In this document: in pieces, positions 1 through 8,200 of the stretch | How the letters are laid out: each line of letters starts with the position of its first letter | Position numbering within the stretch: the stretch's first letter is position 1 | From: a virus | Direction: 5' to 3' (one strand) | Length of the DNA: 46,830 nt | IMG/VR virus record: IMGVR_UViG_3300047321_000335 | Span: 1-46,830 of that record | Notes under the pieces: model-generated | Database searches by the model: none | What the model was told of the DNA's origin: nothing | What the model saw: the letters and a program-made list of their open reading frames with translations, nothing else | Program-made: the position numbers and the translations under genes

Positions 1-238
1 CTTCGCGGCTGACAGCGCCGACACGGCTGAACAGTTCAGGGTTTACACCGAGCTGTGCGGTTTTCTGGGAATTGGAATAAGTGACGTAGCCGGCTTCGAA
101 CCAGGCGGAGGAACCAGGGATGCGCGTGATCGCTTCAGCGATGCCGCCGCCGGTGCAGGATTCGGCAGTGGTGGCTTGGGCGCCGACCGCACGCAAACAC
201 TCGCCCAGCAGGCTGGCGAAAGAGGTAATGGAGTCCAT
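1..238 (-). CDS. cinA: CinA-like nicotinamide-nucleotide amidohydrolase, N-terminal part (runs off the window)
   Basis: The reverse strand encodes 79 residues starting MDSITSFASLLGE, with the hallmark TTAESCTGGG and the stretch ITRIPGSSAWFEAGYVTYSN. This is the conserved start of the PncC-type (CinA C-terminal) domain, which deamidates nicotinamide mononucleotide in pyridine-nucleotide salvage. The gene continues past the left edge. An in-frame ATG eight codons upstream (at 262) is an alternative start; neither has a strong ribosome site. In Pseudomonas cinA lies beside mutS, and recA usually follows it. Here cinA and mutS are divergent and 43 kb apart because of the prophage. Sequence recognition is firm; the exact start is not. 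Confidence 0.9.
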   Translation of the reverse strand, partial: MDSITSFASLLGECLRAVGAQATTAESCTGGGIAEAITRIPGSSAWFEAGYVTYSNSQKTAQLGVNPELFSRVGAVSRE

Positions 239-438
239 GTTCGAGAGTCCGTAGCTGCCCATACGAGGGTGATACGGTAACGCATAGGGCAAGCGCTGCA
301 AACGCCTGACCGTGCCGGGAGGCCGTCGAAAGTTGCGCCTGATCGTCGAGGCATCAGCGCCAGAGCAACCTGCGAAAAATCCCTGTACCATTCCCCGCCA
401 CCCCTTGACCCACCCACGCCAAGAGCCCGATTCCTGCA
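239..438. promoter_or_regulatory. Native cinA-mutS divergent intergenic region
   Basis: These 200 bases separate the cinA start (minus) from the original mutS start (plus), so they should hold both native promoters. I see no strong sigma70 pair. The host mutS leader now drives only a 21-codon stump and then phage DNA. Confidence 0.5.
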
Positions 439-504
439 ATGAGTGACCTATCCGCACACACCCCCATGATGCAGCAGTATGGTGTTTTTTTGGCTGATAG
501 GTAG
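439..504 (+). pseudogene. mutS: Truncated 5' end of the host mutS (stump at attL)
   Basis: The ATG at 439 opens [14 protein letters not shown], the normal start of Pseudomonas MutS, but after codon 14 the frame continues into phage sequence (GVFLADR) and stops at 504. It matches the start of the intact mutS at 43495 in amino acids (one change, A6S), but five of the first nine codons differ. It is the left product of integration: host sequence up to the crossover, phage sequence after it. A 21-residue product is unlikely to have a function. Confidence 0.9.
457..479. other. attL core
   Basis: The block CACACCCC-N-ATGATGCAGCA at 457-476 recurs at 43513-43532 with a single mismatch at N (C here, A there). 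The longest exact match is the 11 bases ATGATGCAGCA (466-476), a plausible home for the integrase overlap region. Left of it the sequence is host mutS; right of it is phage. Confidence 0.8.
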
Positions 505-530
505 GAACGGCGCGGCCTGTAGCTGAGCGC

Positions 531-604
531 TGTCCAAAACTCTAGCGCCCGATAGAGCGCTTTAGAGCCAGTAAGAGCGGTCTACTGGCCGGTAGTTTTA
601 GACA
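531..604. repeat. Nested inverted repeats at the phage left end (possible integrase arm region or structured RNA)
   Basis: An outer pair, TGTCCAAAACT (531-541) and AGTTTTAGACA (594-604), is complementary except for one G-T position. It encloses two smaller perfect stems: CTCTA/TAGAG (540-544 with 553-557) and CCAGTA/TACTGG (568-573 with 583-588). Together they could fold into a three-way junction. The outer right half contains TAGACAG (599-605), which recurs beside attR. It lies 55 bases inside attL, where integrase arm sites are expected. No protein is encoded here. Confidence 0.55.
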
Positions 605-646
605 GGAAATCCCCCTCTCGGCGCCCCCCGCCGACCTCCCGCCGTC

Positions 647-675
647 CTGGCTGGAAAATCCCCTTCATCTATAAT
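647..675 (+). promoter_or_regulatory. Candidate sigma70 promoter of the 701-955 gene
   Basis: A perfect -10 TATAAT lies at 670-675. Seventeen bases upstream only a weak -35 (CTGGCT, 647-652) is present. Transcription would start near 682 and give a short leader with the ribosome site TAGGAG (689-694). Confidence 0.5.
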
Positions 676-700
676 CACCGCTCCAGTTTAGGAGCAGATC

Positions 701-955
701 ATGCCAGACCCGCGATACCTCACATGGAACGACAAGTGGCTCATCACTACCGACATGATCAACTGCTCGGAGTGCTGGGCCGCGCAGTTCATGGCGCACC
801 GGGATAAAGAGTTCGAGCACGCTTCGATCTGCCCACGGGCTGGCCCGGGCCAGCGTCCGTACATGGAACTGTTGGAAATGCTCAAGGCCATCCAAGATGA
901 TTTGCCGGAGGATTCCACCCCGAAGTCCGGGCGCCGCCCATCCAAGCCGACTTGA
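701..955 (+). CDS. Small phage protein of unknown function
   Basis: The 84-residue product starts at an ATG seven bases after a good ribosome site (TAGGAG) and just downstream of a perfect TATAAT. It has a CxxC-type pair (NCSECW) and a third cysteine (SICPRAG), which may bind zinc, and a basic proline/serine tail. I do not recognise a family. It lies outside the late operon, next to attL, and points towards it, so it is probably expressed in the lysogen. Its stop codon overlaps the -35 box of the next promoter. The coding call rests on the ribosome site, promoter and amino-acid composition. Confidence 0.65.
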   Translation: MPDPRYLTWNDKWLITTDMINCSECWAAQFMAHRDKEFEHASICPRAGPGQRPYMELLEMLKAIQDDLPEDSTPKSGRRPSKPT

Positions 956-992
956 GAAACCATCACGACTCGAATACTGTACGCCCATACAG
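952..992 (+). promoter_or_regulatory. SOS promoter with a consensus LexA box
   Basis: The -35 TTGAGA (952-957), a 17-base spacer and the -10 TACTGT (975-980) form a good promoter. The -10 overlaps CTGT-N8-ACAG (977-992), which meets the gamma-proteobacterial LexA consensus CTGT-N8-ACAG exactly. The start codon of the next gene follows 18 bases later. LexA bound here would block the promoter until DNA damage. Confidence 0.75.
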
Positions 993-1010
993 TACAGATC
1001 GAGCAGAAGC

Positions 1011-1313
1011 ATGGAAATCGACGACAGCGACTTCGGGTGCCTGGGCATCCCTTCCCCTCTGGAAATGTACCAGCAGCAGTGTGTACTGCTCGCGACCGAG
1101 ATCGAAGAGCACCAGGTGGACCTGCGCCAATGCCGCGCCAACATCGCCAAACTGGTGGTGATCAACGCCCAAGTGTCGGCCGAGCGGAATAGCGCAAAGC
1201 GCGAACTGGTGGAGACCAAAACGAAGCTCTCCGATGCCTACCGCGAGCTATCTTCCGTGAAGAATGATCTCTACATGTATCGCGGCGGCCAGCCGATAGA
1301 ACCTGCAAGTTGA
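1011..1313 (+). CDS. LexA-controlled coiled-coil phage protein, function unknown
   Basis: The 100-residue product begins at the ATG at 1011, directly after the LexA-box promoter. The frame is open further upstream, but that part would lie across the promoter, so this start is preferred even though its ribosome site is weak. Residues about 18-90 are rich in Glu, Gln, Lys, Arg and Leu with heptad-like spacing, so a coiled coil is likely. There is no signal peptide or membrane segment. It converges with the late operon, which ends 5 bases further on. Placement behind a LexA box suggests a role on induction or in an SOS-linked decision; that is inference. Confidence 0.7.
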   Translation: MEIDDSDFGCLGIPSPLEMYQQQCVLLATEIEEHQVDLRQCRANIAKLVVINAQVSAERNSAKRELVETKTKLSDAYRELSSVKNDLYMYRGGQPIEPAS

Positions 1314-1317
1314 TGGA

Positions 1318-1503
1318 TCAGGCCGTTGGAGCGGCGGCGCCCAGTGCTTCCTGGGTGGCGGTCAGAACTGCTTCGGCCTCGGCCAGTTTGGCGGTCAGGT
1401 CGTCGCTGTCGGTCACGCCAAGGATAGTTTTCACTTTCTCGGCAAAGGCCACAACGGTGTTCAGGATGGTGAACGCTTCGCCGATTTTGCTGATGATGCT
1501 CAT
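1318..1503 (-). CDS. Small protein at the end of the late operon, possibly lysis-related
   Basis: The 61-residue product has a hydrophobic or amphipathic stretch (AFTILNTVVAFAEKVKTILGV) followed by an Ala/Glu/Thr-rich tail. The ribosome site GGAGA lies 7 bases before the ATG. It is the last late gene, two genes after the endolysin. Such small proteins are common beside lysis genes of Pseudomonas phages, but I cannot assign it as holin or spanin. Confidence 0.7.
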   Translation of the reverse strand: MSIISKIGEAFTILNTVVAFAEKVKTILGVTDSDDLTAKLAEAEAVLTATQEALGAAAPTA

Positions 1504-1537
1504 GGGTGTTTCTCCAGTTGGGTACAGCGGTTTCGGG

Positions 1538-1705
1538 CTAGAACGCCCAGTTGAGGGAAATCAGAAGTTGGCCGGCGCCGGTGGCGAACCATGCCTTGCC
1601 GGTGACCGCTACGGGCGTGCCCCAGGCGTCGATGTTGAACCGGCAGTAGAGATCAGGCAGGCCGTTGTCAGCCGTGAACGCCGCCCAGCTTGTAAGCAGA
1701 CTCAT
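1538..1705 (-). CDS. Very small late protein overlapping the DUF1353 gene
   Basis: A 55-residue frame (MSLLTSWAAFTADNG... ending LISLNWAF) starts inside the last 38 bases of the DUF1353 gene and fills what would otherwise be a gap. Its composition (Trp, Phe, few Arg, ordered polar and hydrophobic residues) looks like a real protein and unlike antisense translation. An AGGAAG lies about 9 bases before the start. Function unknown. Confidence 0.5.
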   Translation of the reverse strand: MSLLTSWAAFTADNGLPDLYCRFNIDAWGTPVAVTGKAWFATGAGQLLISLNWAF

Positions 1706-2168
1706 AGAGCAGCACTTCCTGCGGGGTCATGTATTCCCAGGCGAAGTCCTCACGCTTGGGGCCGCCGGTGCATGCCCTGTATCGGGATGCACCACCAACG
1801 CGCACGCCGGCATAGATCAGGTTCGCCCGCACGGGATCGCAGCCGGTGACCAGCAGCATTTCCTTGAGCAGTGCATCGCACTCGGCGCGGGGCATGGCGT
1901 TGAAACAATAAAATCCGTCATGGCCCACGCCTGGGATGCGGGAATCGACCGAGTTGAAGATTGGTTCGGCAATCCAGGGGATGGAAGCCAGATCGGTGAC
2001 GAAGTACTTCGGGATGGTGTGCAGCTTGCCGGCTTTATCGGTGTAGACCAGGTCGTCCATCAACATCCACTCGCCCACCTTGTAGGGGAGCAGTGGCGGG
2101 ACCATGGAGAACTGGCCGGGACCATTGCCGACGTAAGGAAGGTGCCACGAAGTGGCCAGGTCACCCAT
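1668..2168 (-). CDS. DUF1353 family phage protein
   Basis: The 166-residue product (MGDLATSWHL...) contains FVTDLASIPW and GVGHDGFY, the signature of the DUF1353 family found beside lysis genes of many phages. The start is the ATG at 2168, which shares a base with the endolysin stop (TAATG), so the two are probably translated together. The frame is open further upstream inside the endolysin gene, but that extension is only arginine-rich read-through. Its biochemical role is not established. Confidence 0.85.
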   Translation of the reverse strand: MGDLATSWHLPYVGNGPGQFSMVPPLLPYKVGEWMLMDDLVYTDKAGKLHTIPKYFVTDLASIPWIAEPIFNSVDSRIPGVGHDGFYCFNAMPRAECDALLKEMLLVTGCDPVRANLIYAGVRVGGASRYRACTGGPKREDFAWEYMTPQEVLLYESAYKLGGVHG

Positions 2169-2593
2169 TACTTCACGTCCTTGTAGAAGATGTGCTGCCC
2201 GATAACCACAGTCTTCGTCGCAACACCGGTCCAGGCCGGCGGGCGCGGCATGGTCGCGGCGTAGTAGTGGGTCGCGCCGCCAGTGGGATCGGCCATGGTG
2301 CCGTCGATCACCGCAATCGCTGCGGCTTTGCATTTCGCGAACTCAGCCGCCGGGATCGGCTTGGCGCCGCTCAGGTACGGATAGTTCGGGTCATTCTTAT
2401 TCCAGCAGCTGAACTGGTACGGTGCCTGGCACACGCCGGCATAGCCCTCACCCCACCACGACTTATCCTTGCCATCGTTCACGCGGTTGCGGATCGTCCA
2501 GCCGACGGCAATCATGCCGGCCATCCCCTCGCCCCGGGCTTCGCCGTAAATCGTGCGCGCGAGCACGTCGCGGTCTTTGTCAGTAACGGTCAT
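2168..2593 (-). CDS. Endolysin, SleB-type cell-wall hydrolase
   Basis: The 141-residue product matches the Hydrolase_2 (SleB-like) family: LARTIYGEARGEG near the start carries the presumed catalytic glutamate (residue 18), followed by the VGWTIRNRV helix, a Trp- and Tyr-rich middle (PYQFSCWNK), and THYYAATMPRPPAW. It should cut peptidoglycan glycan strands at lysis. There is no signal peptide, so release through a holin is expected. It has the ribosome site GGAG and lies just below a terminator, consistent with antiterminated late transcription. Confidence 0.88.
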   Translation of the reverse strand: MTVTDKDRDVLARTIYGEARGEGMAGMIAVGWTIRNRVNDGKDKSWWGEGYAGVCQAPYQFSCWNKNDPNYPYLSGAKPIPAAEFAKCKAAAIAVIDGTMADPTGGATHYYAATMPRPPAWTGVATKTVVIGQHIFYKDVK

Positions 2594-2610
2594 GCTTTTC
2601 TCCAGGCATG

Positions 2611-2632
2611 AAAAAACCCGCTCGAGGCGGGT
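2611..2632 (-). terminator. Rho-independent terminator between tail genes and endolysin
   Basis: On the minus strand a stem ACCCGC/GCGGGT with a short loop is followed by six T residues. It lies inside the late operon, so full late expression needs read-through or antitermination. Confidence 0.7.
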
Positions 2633-2656
2633 ATGTGGATTTTGCTGCGTCAGCGA

Positions 2657-3046
2657 CTACGGCCAGCCATCGGCCAGCATGCTGTCGGTATACGTTCCGT
2701 CAGCCAGGGCGGCGAGCAACAGGGCCTCGCGGCTATAGCAGGCCTGAACATAGTCGCCGACGGCGTCGGCAATGGCGATCAGTTGCACGGCGCTCAACTG
2801 GACATAGGTGCCGTCCGACTGCTTCCAATCGACGCTGTAGCTCGGGTCGCGCTCGGCGCGGATGGCGGCGCCGGTCAGCTTCATCTGCGTGGTGCGATCG
2901 GTGAAGACGGCCACGCCGCTGACAGTGGTGCCGGCCGTTTCATGGTCGTAGCGTGCGGAGGCAATGGCCTCGATGGTCGCCTGCTTGGCCGCTACCGCCT
3001 TGGTCGCAGCGGTACTGAGGCTCGACCAGTTGATATTTCCGCTCAT
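2657..3046 (-). CDS. DUF4376-type tail fibre-associated protein
   Basis: The 129-residue product is mostly helical and Ala-rich (TKAVAAKQATIEAIASARYDHE...) with VSGVAVFTDRTTQMKLTGA and LSAVQLIAIADAVGDYVQACY, typical of the DUF4376 domain found in phage tail fibre and fibre-assembly proteins. It starts 4 bases inside the preceding gene (ATGA overlap). A role in fibre assembly or as a short fibre domain is inferred from family and position. Confidence 0.75.
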   Translation of the reverse strand: MSGNINWSSLSTAATKAVAAKQATIEAIASARYDHETAGTTVSGVAVFTDRTTQMKLTGAAIRAERDPSYSVDWKQSDGTYVQLSAVQLIAIADAVGDYVQACYSREALLLAALADGTYTDSMLADGWP

Positions 3047-3372
3047 GCTTCGGGCTCCACGGCAGGCTCAGGGATTGGCAGCGGTTGTGGCAGCGCCACC
3101 GGGCCATCGGCGGTGATCACCAGCGGAATGGGGAATAACTGCTCAGCGCTGAAATTGGCAGGGAGCGGCAGCATTAGTGTGATCTCAATCTCACCTGACT
3201 CCTGACGAACATCGCCAACGAACCACTCCGAATTTATTGCTGACGATGGAAGTGTGTCGCCATCATTCATCTGAGAGAAATCGAAATTCTCACCATTGAT
3301 ATTCAGCACTCGCCCCGACTTTGACAAGGAGAGCGCCTGCTCGCACCGCATTGGCGATAGATTTATTTTCAT
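3043..3372 (-). CDS. Phage tail-associated protein, function unknown
   Basis: The 109-residue product starts MKINLSPMRCEQALSLSK at an ATG that shares a base with the stop of the upstream fibre gene. It has a beta-rich middle (GRVLNINGENFDFS) and a Pro-rich end (PLPIPEPAVEPEA). Similar small proteins accompany tail fibres in Pseudomonas phages. Base composition is more AT-rich than in the core tail genes, as is usual for exchangeable fibre modules. Confidence 0.7.
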   Translation of the reverse strand: MKINLSPMRCEQALSLSKSGRVLNINGENFDFSQMNDGDTLPSSAINSEWFVGDVRQESGEIEITLMLPLPANFSAEQLFPIPLVITADGPVALPQPLPIPEPAVEPEA

Positions 3373-4226
3373 TAGAACCACCGACCGATTGCAATGAGAT
3401 TGATGTAGGCGCCCTGATTCGTGGCATTTGGCGTCATAGCGTAATAAGTGCCCCATGTTGTAGCAGAAGGCTCGGTGGCATTCGAAGCCCACAAGGCCCA
3501 TGCGTACCCCGATACAAAAGCATTGGCGGTCATGGTAGGAAGTGCGGAGAACGCAGCAGGGAAGTTTCCGGCGCCTACAGTGTTGCTCAGAAATATGGCT
3601 CCCGACGCGATGTTTACGGAGCTAGTGCCGACTCTTTTCCAGCAAATCTGAGTTCCATCTGCCCAGCGAATGTAATCGCCATTTGCATTGGATCCGCGCT
3701 CGATGATTGCGCCGGTTGGCACGCCGCTCGCTTGAGCGACTGTTCCGATGATCGCTGCGGTTGCTGCAGAGCCAAGCCCTAGAGCAGTTCGCTGTAAGGC
3801 CTGTGTGGTTGCAGCCAGCAATGTCCGTGCCTGCGCCGGGAAGTCCGCCAGCGCCATCTGGTCGGCCGCCGTGAAGTAGGCGATCTTGTTAGCTGCGCCG
3901 GTCTGTGCCGCCAGCGCATTGATCGACGCTGCAGCAGCCAGCGTACCGAATTTATTCACCAGCGTGCGCAGCTGATCGGCCGAATCCTTGACGTAGCCCT
4001 GCATCGGCGCCAGCGCGTAAGCACCAGCACTGACAGTGGCCCCGAGGTACGCCGGCAGGATCGACAGCGCGGTGTCGCTCGCGATGTTGGCGACCTCATA
4101 CCAGCGGCCGTCCGGGCCGAGGAAGGCATCGCCCACCCGGGCATTCGCCACAAAGCCAGTGCCGGTACCGGTCACCGTTGTGGAATTGAGCGTGCAGCTC
4201 ACAGAGCCAGATCGCAGCCAAGGCAT
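3372..4226 (-). CDS. Tail fibre protein
   Basis: The 284-residue product starts with a phage-attachment domain (MPWLRSGSVSCTLNSTTVTGTGTGF, GPDGRWYEVANI), continues through an Ala/Thr-rich shaft (about 85-165), and ends in a Gly-, Trp- and Tyr-rich tip (GDYIRWADGTQICWKR, AINLIAIGRWF type) as in short siphovirus fibres. It should contact the cell surface. Terminators lie on both sides of the fibre cluster, so the cluster may be exchanged as a cassette. The family call is firm; the receptor is unknown. Confidence 0.8.
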   Translation of the reverse strand: MPWLRSGSVSCTLNSTTVTGTGTGFVANARVGDAFLGPDGRWYEVANIASDTALSILPAYLGATVSAGAYALAPMQGYVKDSADQLRTLVNKFGTLAAAASINALAAQTGAANKIAYFTAADQMALADFPAQARTLLAATTQALQRTALGLGSAATAAIIGTVAQASGVPTGAIIERGSNANGDYIRWADGTQICWKRVGTSSVNIASGAIFLSNTVGAGNFPAAFSALPTMTANAFVSGYAWALWASNATEPSATTWGTYYAMTPNATNQGAYINLIAIGRWF

Positions 4227-4242
4227 GCATTATCTCCAGACG

Positions 4243-4267
4243 TAAAAAAGCCCGCGCGGGGCGGGCT
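4243..4267 (-). terminator. Rho-independent terminator upstream of the tail fibre gene
   Basis: A GC-rich stem AGCCCGC/GCGGGCT on the minus strand is followed by six T residues. It separates the two J-proximal tail genes from the fibre gene. Confidence 0.75.
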
Positions 4268-4284
4268 GGGAGTATTTCGTGGGG

Positions 4285-4968
4285 TTAGACGACTTTCTTG
4301 GCGAATAGCGCAGGCAGATAAAATGCCGTTGGGTTACTGGTTGAAGTTGTCAAAGCGCGAAGCGTGTTATTCGGGAAATCCCAAATACTTGCCAGCAAGC
4401 GACCAGGGTTATTGCCCGCAACCATATTCATGCCGAAAGTATTTATCAATAGAAACTCGTTAGCCGCAGGCAGCGCATCAAGTATCTTGTAGTAGTTGGA
4501 GTAGTTAGTAGTCGCAGAATCGTAGACGGATTTTTCAAATGTCCAATTCTGAAAAGCGCGAGTAAACAAGGCAGACGGCGTGCCGGAATCAAATATTAAG
4601 TTTCCAGTAGCATCCCACATCCTGGCGCCAAAGCTGGCCGTCGCGGTCGCCTTAAAGCCCGCCGCGAAGTACTCCCCGTTAGGCGGGGTGTACTTTACCG
4701 ACTGCGTACGCACAAAAAAACCTGTCCAGTTCCCGGCCCCGCCCAATATCGCGCAAGCCGTAAGCGCGGCGACTCCACTGGCATCGGGTCGAGCGAAAAC
4801 TAACGGCGGCTCTTGCGAGGTGATTGGGGTAGCAAAATAGGTTGTCGAAGACAAACCCGAATCCCCATTCGCTACAAATCGCCCAGTGCGTAGCACGGAT
4901 AGCCGAGCATATTCAGAGTCCAGGGTCACCTGGTTGCTGCCGTTGGTGAACTGCATTCCAAATGACAT
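4285..4968 (-). CDS. Tail tip or fibre protein, beta-rich, function unknown
   Basis: The 227-residue product starts MSFGMQFTNGSNQVTLDS at an ATG joined to the previous stop (TGATG). It is rich in Ser, Thr, Asn, Phe and Gly and contains FGARMWDATGNLIFDSG, a phrase echoed in the next upstream gene (YGVRIWDANGVLVMDE). The two genes may therefore be related copies. It is probably a structural part of the tail tip next to J. GC content is lower than in the head genes. Confidence 0.7.
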   Translation of the reverse strand: MSFGMQFTNGSNQVTLDSEYARLSVLRTGRFVANGDSGLSSTTYFATPITSQEPPLVFARPDASGVAALTACAILGGAGNWTGFFVRTQSVKYTPPNGEYFAAGFKATATASFGARMWDATGNLIFDSGTPSALFTRAFQNWTFEKSVYDSATTNYSNYYKILDALPAANEFLLINTFGMNMVAGNNPGRLLASIWDFPNNTLRALTTSTSNPTAFYLPALFAKKVV

Positions 4969-5294
4969 CAGGCAAACCTTATGACGAGGAGGCGCATGGA
5001 CCCAGCCGTTGCCTGCCAAGCCCCAGCTGTATAGCCTCGGTTGTAGTTGTATAGCCGTACGACGCCGTCAAGCATCTCGGTCTCGAACTGCGTTACGTTG
5101 TCCGCAAAGGTTCCGATAGGAATCACGACCGCGATTGCATTTGATGCGTTTGCACCAGGGACTGCGATGTCCTGCGTCAGCTTTGAGCTGGCCGCCATGG
5201 ACACCACCTGCGAGAGCACAACGCGCATGGTGAAAGAGGTTTCATCCATCACAAGGACGCCATTAGCGTCCCATATTCGAACGCCGTAGCTCAT
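4968..5294 (-). CDS. Tail tip-associated protein, function unknown
   Basis: The 108-residue product (MSYGVRIWDANGVLVMDETSF...) starts in an ATGA overlap with the J stop. It is beta-rich with no membrane segment. Its first 20 residues resemble the middle of the next gene downstream, which suggests a shared fold. Translational coupling to J suggests that it acts at the tail tip. Confidence 0.7.
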   Translation of the reverse strand: MSYGVRIWDANGVLVMDETSFTMRVVLSQVVSMAASSKLTQDIAVPGANASNAIAVVIPIGTFADNVTQFETEMLDGVVRLYNYNRGYTAGAWQATAGSMRLLVIRFA

Positions 5295-8200
5295 ACGGAC
5301 AGATCTCCCCACTGATATCGCTTCACGCCAGCAGCATCGAAGACCTTGCCGCCGGCGTTGGTGATGGTCTGGCGGCCGCCGCCGGAGTTACCGTTGATCT
5401 CAAATGTGCCGTCCTTCCAGAGCTTCCAGCCCGTGGATCCTGCCACATAGTTCGTGGACTGCACGTTGTCGCCGACCTTCAGGAAGCTGATCGATGCGTC
5501 CTGGATGATCGCGGAGTTTATGAACACCTGCCCGCCCTGAACAGCGAATGGACTGGTGAGCGTCCCATCCACGCCGTTGACCACGGCGAACCGATCGGCC
5601 GATACGAGGAACTGGCTTTGCATGCCAGTGCCAGTATCCTGGATCCCCAGACCCCAGCCAGCGGCGACGTACTGCCCGTTAGAGTTGACCTGAGCCTTGA
5701 ATGTGATCGCTACAGAAACTTTCCCGTCGGTTGTCGCTTGAGCGGTAGAAACCTGCTGGATAGCAGCCGTATTGCTGCCCGCCTGGGCCTGCAGAGTTTC
5801 CGTTGTCTGCACCAGCGCCTGATCCTGAGTCGCCCTGACCACCACCTCTTTCGAGTAGCTGGCTTGGGTATCCCACAGCTTCAGCGCGCCTTGCAGGTCA
5901 CCCTCCCCGCCGTCATCCCGGTAGGCCGCGCGCAGCACTTGCACGCTTGAGGCCTGAGCTGTGACCACGCCGTCGAGCTCGGTGATATCGGCGGTGTTCT
6001 CCTGCACCTGGAGCGCCAAGGCGTTCGCGCTGTTGAGTATCTGGCCGACATCCTTCCAGTAGGTGACGTTGGGCGGCGCGTTGCTGCCATCCTCTGCAGC
6101 CGGTACTGCGGCGATCGCCTGATACAGCCGGTCACCCTGATACACAACTGCCCCGCTCGCGTAGGCGTCGGTCGCCACGTACAGCAGCGGGTTTGACAGG
6201 TCGTCGATTTGATCCTGCAGCCCGGGAATCAGGTTGATCTCGTCGAGCAGGTCTTGGCCCAGTTCCGTTTTGCCGATCTGTCCGGCAATCTGCTCGAGTA
6301 TCAAGGTGGCATCCGTGCTCGCGATGCCTTGCACGCCATTGCCGGTCGGGTAGAAAGGCCCCAGGTTGCCGATCTTGTCGACCAAGCGCGCCCAGAAGTA
6401 TAACGTGGCGCCGGCCTGCAGGTTTTGCAGCACGTAGTCGCGCTGCGGGTATGCCAGGTCGCTGAGCTTCGACGCGGCATCGAGGCTTGGTGTGGTGCCG
6501 TACCAGACCTCGGTGCGCTGGGTGTCCTCTGCGCCGGCCGGAAAAGCCCAGGCCAGGGCGATGCCGAACAGCTGGCTGATGGCAGTCAGGCTGGTGACTG
6601 CCGGCGGCGTTCCGGTCTTGCCTTGCAGGTCGGTCGCAGGCGAATACGCCCACAACGAGCTGTTGCCGGTCACGCCAACCGCCGAGACGCGCGCGGTGTA
6701 GGTGTCGGTGTAAATCCCGGAGACTTCGAGCGATGCGGTGTAGGTCACCCCGGCGTTGATCCAATCGCTAGAGCCGCGGCGCCACCAGACGTTGTAATAG
6801 ACGGCGCCGGCTGGGGCATCCCATGTGATCCGCATCGTCGCGACGTTGACACCCTGCTTCACCGCGTCATAGGTTGCCAGCGTCACATTCGTCGGGATCG
6901 CCTGCACTGCGCTCGGCAGCACCGTGGTCGGCGGCCGAACGATCTGCGCGCCATTGTCGATCGCCGCAAATTTGCTCGCGTTGTGCTGCACCGCGACCAC
7001 GTCGTACTGCAGCTTGTCGTCGCCGAAGTTCTCGGCCACGGTCAGGATACGATAGGTCTCGGCCACCAGTTCGGCGGTTTCGATGGCGTAGATCGACTGG
7101 GCCGTCGGGGCCACGCTGAATGCTTGGCTGACTGTCACCACGCGGCCGGTGAGGCCCTGGATGACGCGAGTCTCGGCGGTACCGGTGGGCAGGATCACCA
7201 CCAGGGTATCGCCGGCGGCAGCCACGATATCGTTGTCGAGCGTCACAGTTGTAGTGGTGGCCGACTTGATGCGGCCGGCCATGGGCTGGCCGCCGAAGAA
7301 CTCATCGGCAACACGGATCAGTTGCCCGGGGCGCGCGATGGTGCCGTCGAGACCGACGCTGAAGCTGATGGTGTCGGTTTCCAGTTGGTTGGTCAGTAGC
7401 GTGTACTGGCCGAGCCGCTGGGCCTGGCCCTGCGAGGTGCAAGCAAACGCCGTGATTTCGGTTTCCCGCACGCCATACCGCGCCAGCGCTTCCTGCCGGG
7501 TGACGTATTCGGTGCGGACATTGCCGAAGTTCTCGGTATCCGACCAAGACACCTTGCACACGCTGTAGCGGGTGGTTCCGCTCGACGCCGCGCGGCTGAA
7601 TTTGCCGCTGATGACGTTCGCGTTCGTGTACGTGTAGACCGGGTCGCTGGGCATATCGGCCGAGACCATGACCTCGGTGCCGGCGTAGTAGCTCATGCCC
7701 CGGAACACGCTGGCCAGATCCTGCAGCACCTGGAGCGCACTGGCGCGGCTCTGGAGGTAGAGGTTGCAGGTGAAACGCGGCTCGGTGCCGCCCTGCCCGT
7801 CGTCGACCAGCGCGTCAGAATACTGGGCGATCTGGTACAGACCCCACTTGTCGACCTGAGCATCCTTGATCACCTGGCCAAGGCCATAGCGATCGTTGAG
7901 GATCAAGTCGCGGTATATCCACGCAGGGTTATCGGTCCAAGCCAGCTTGAACGTGCCATCCCATGTGCCGGAGTACGCACGGGTCGACGGCTCGTAGTTG
8001 CTCGGCACCTGGATGATGCGGCCACGAATGCGAAACGCGCGCTCCGGAATGGACGAGAACTGGCTGGCATCGATCTTGGTACCCACCAACGCGGTGTAGG
8101 GGTATTGCAGCTTGGCGTCGATGACCTCGGTGTAACCGACGATCGAGGTGGTAGCCTGGATGTTGGTCTGGCTGTCTGGGGTCAGGCGGCGTACGCGGAC

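Noticed and set aside
3372-4968. Diversity-generating retroelement acting on the fibre genes
   Set aside because: No reverse transcriptase gene and no template/variable repeat pair are visible in the window.
6425-7399. Long plus-strand frame (324 codons) inside the J gene
   Set aside because: It is antisense to a well-supported J protein, is rich in Arg, Gly, Ala and His, and has no ribosome site. It reflects the GC-rich third codon position of J.
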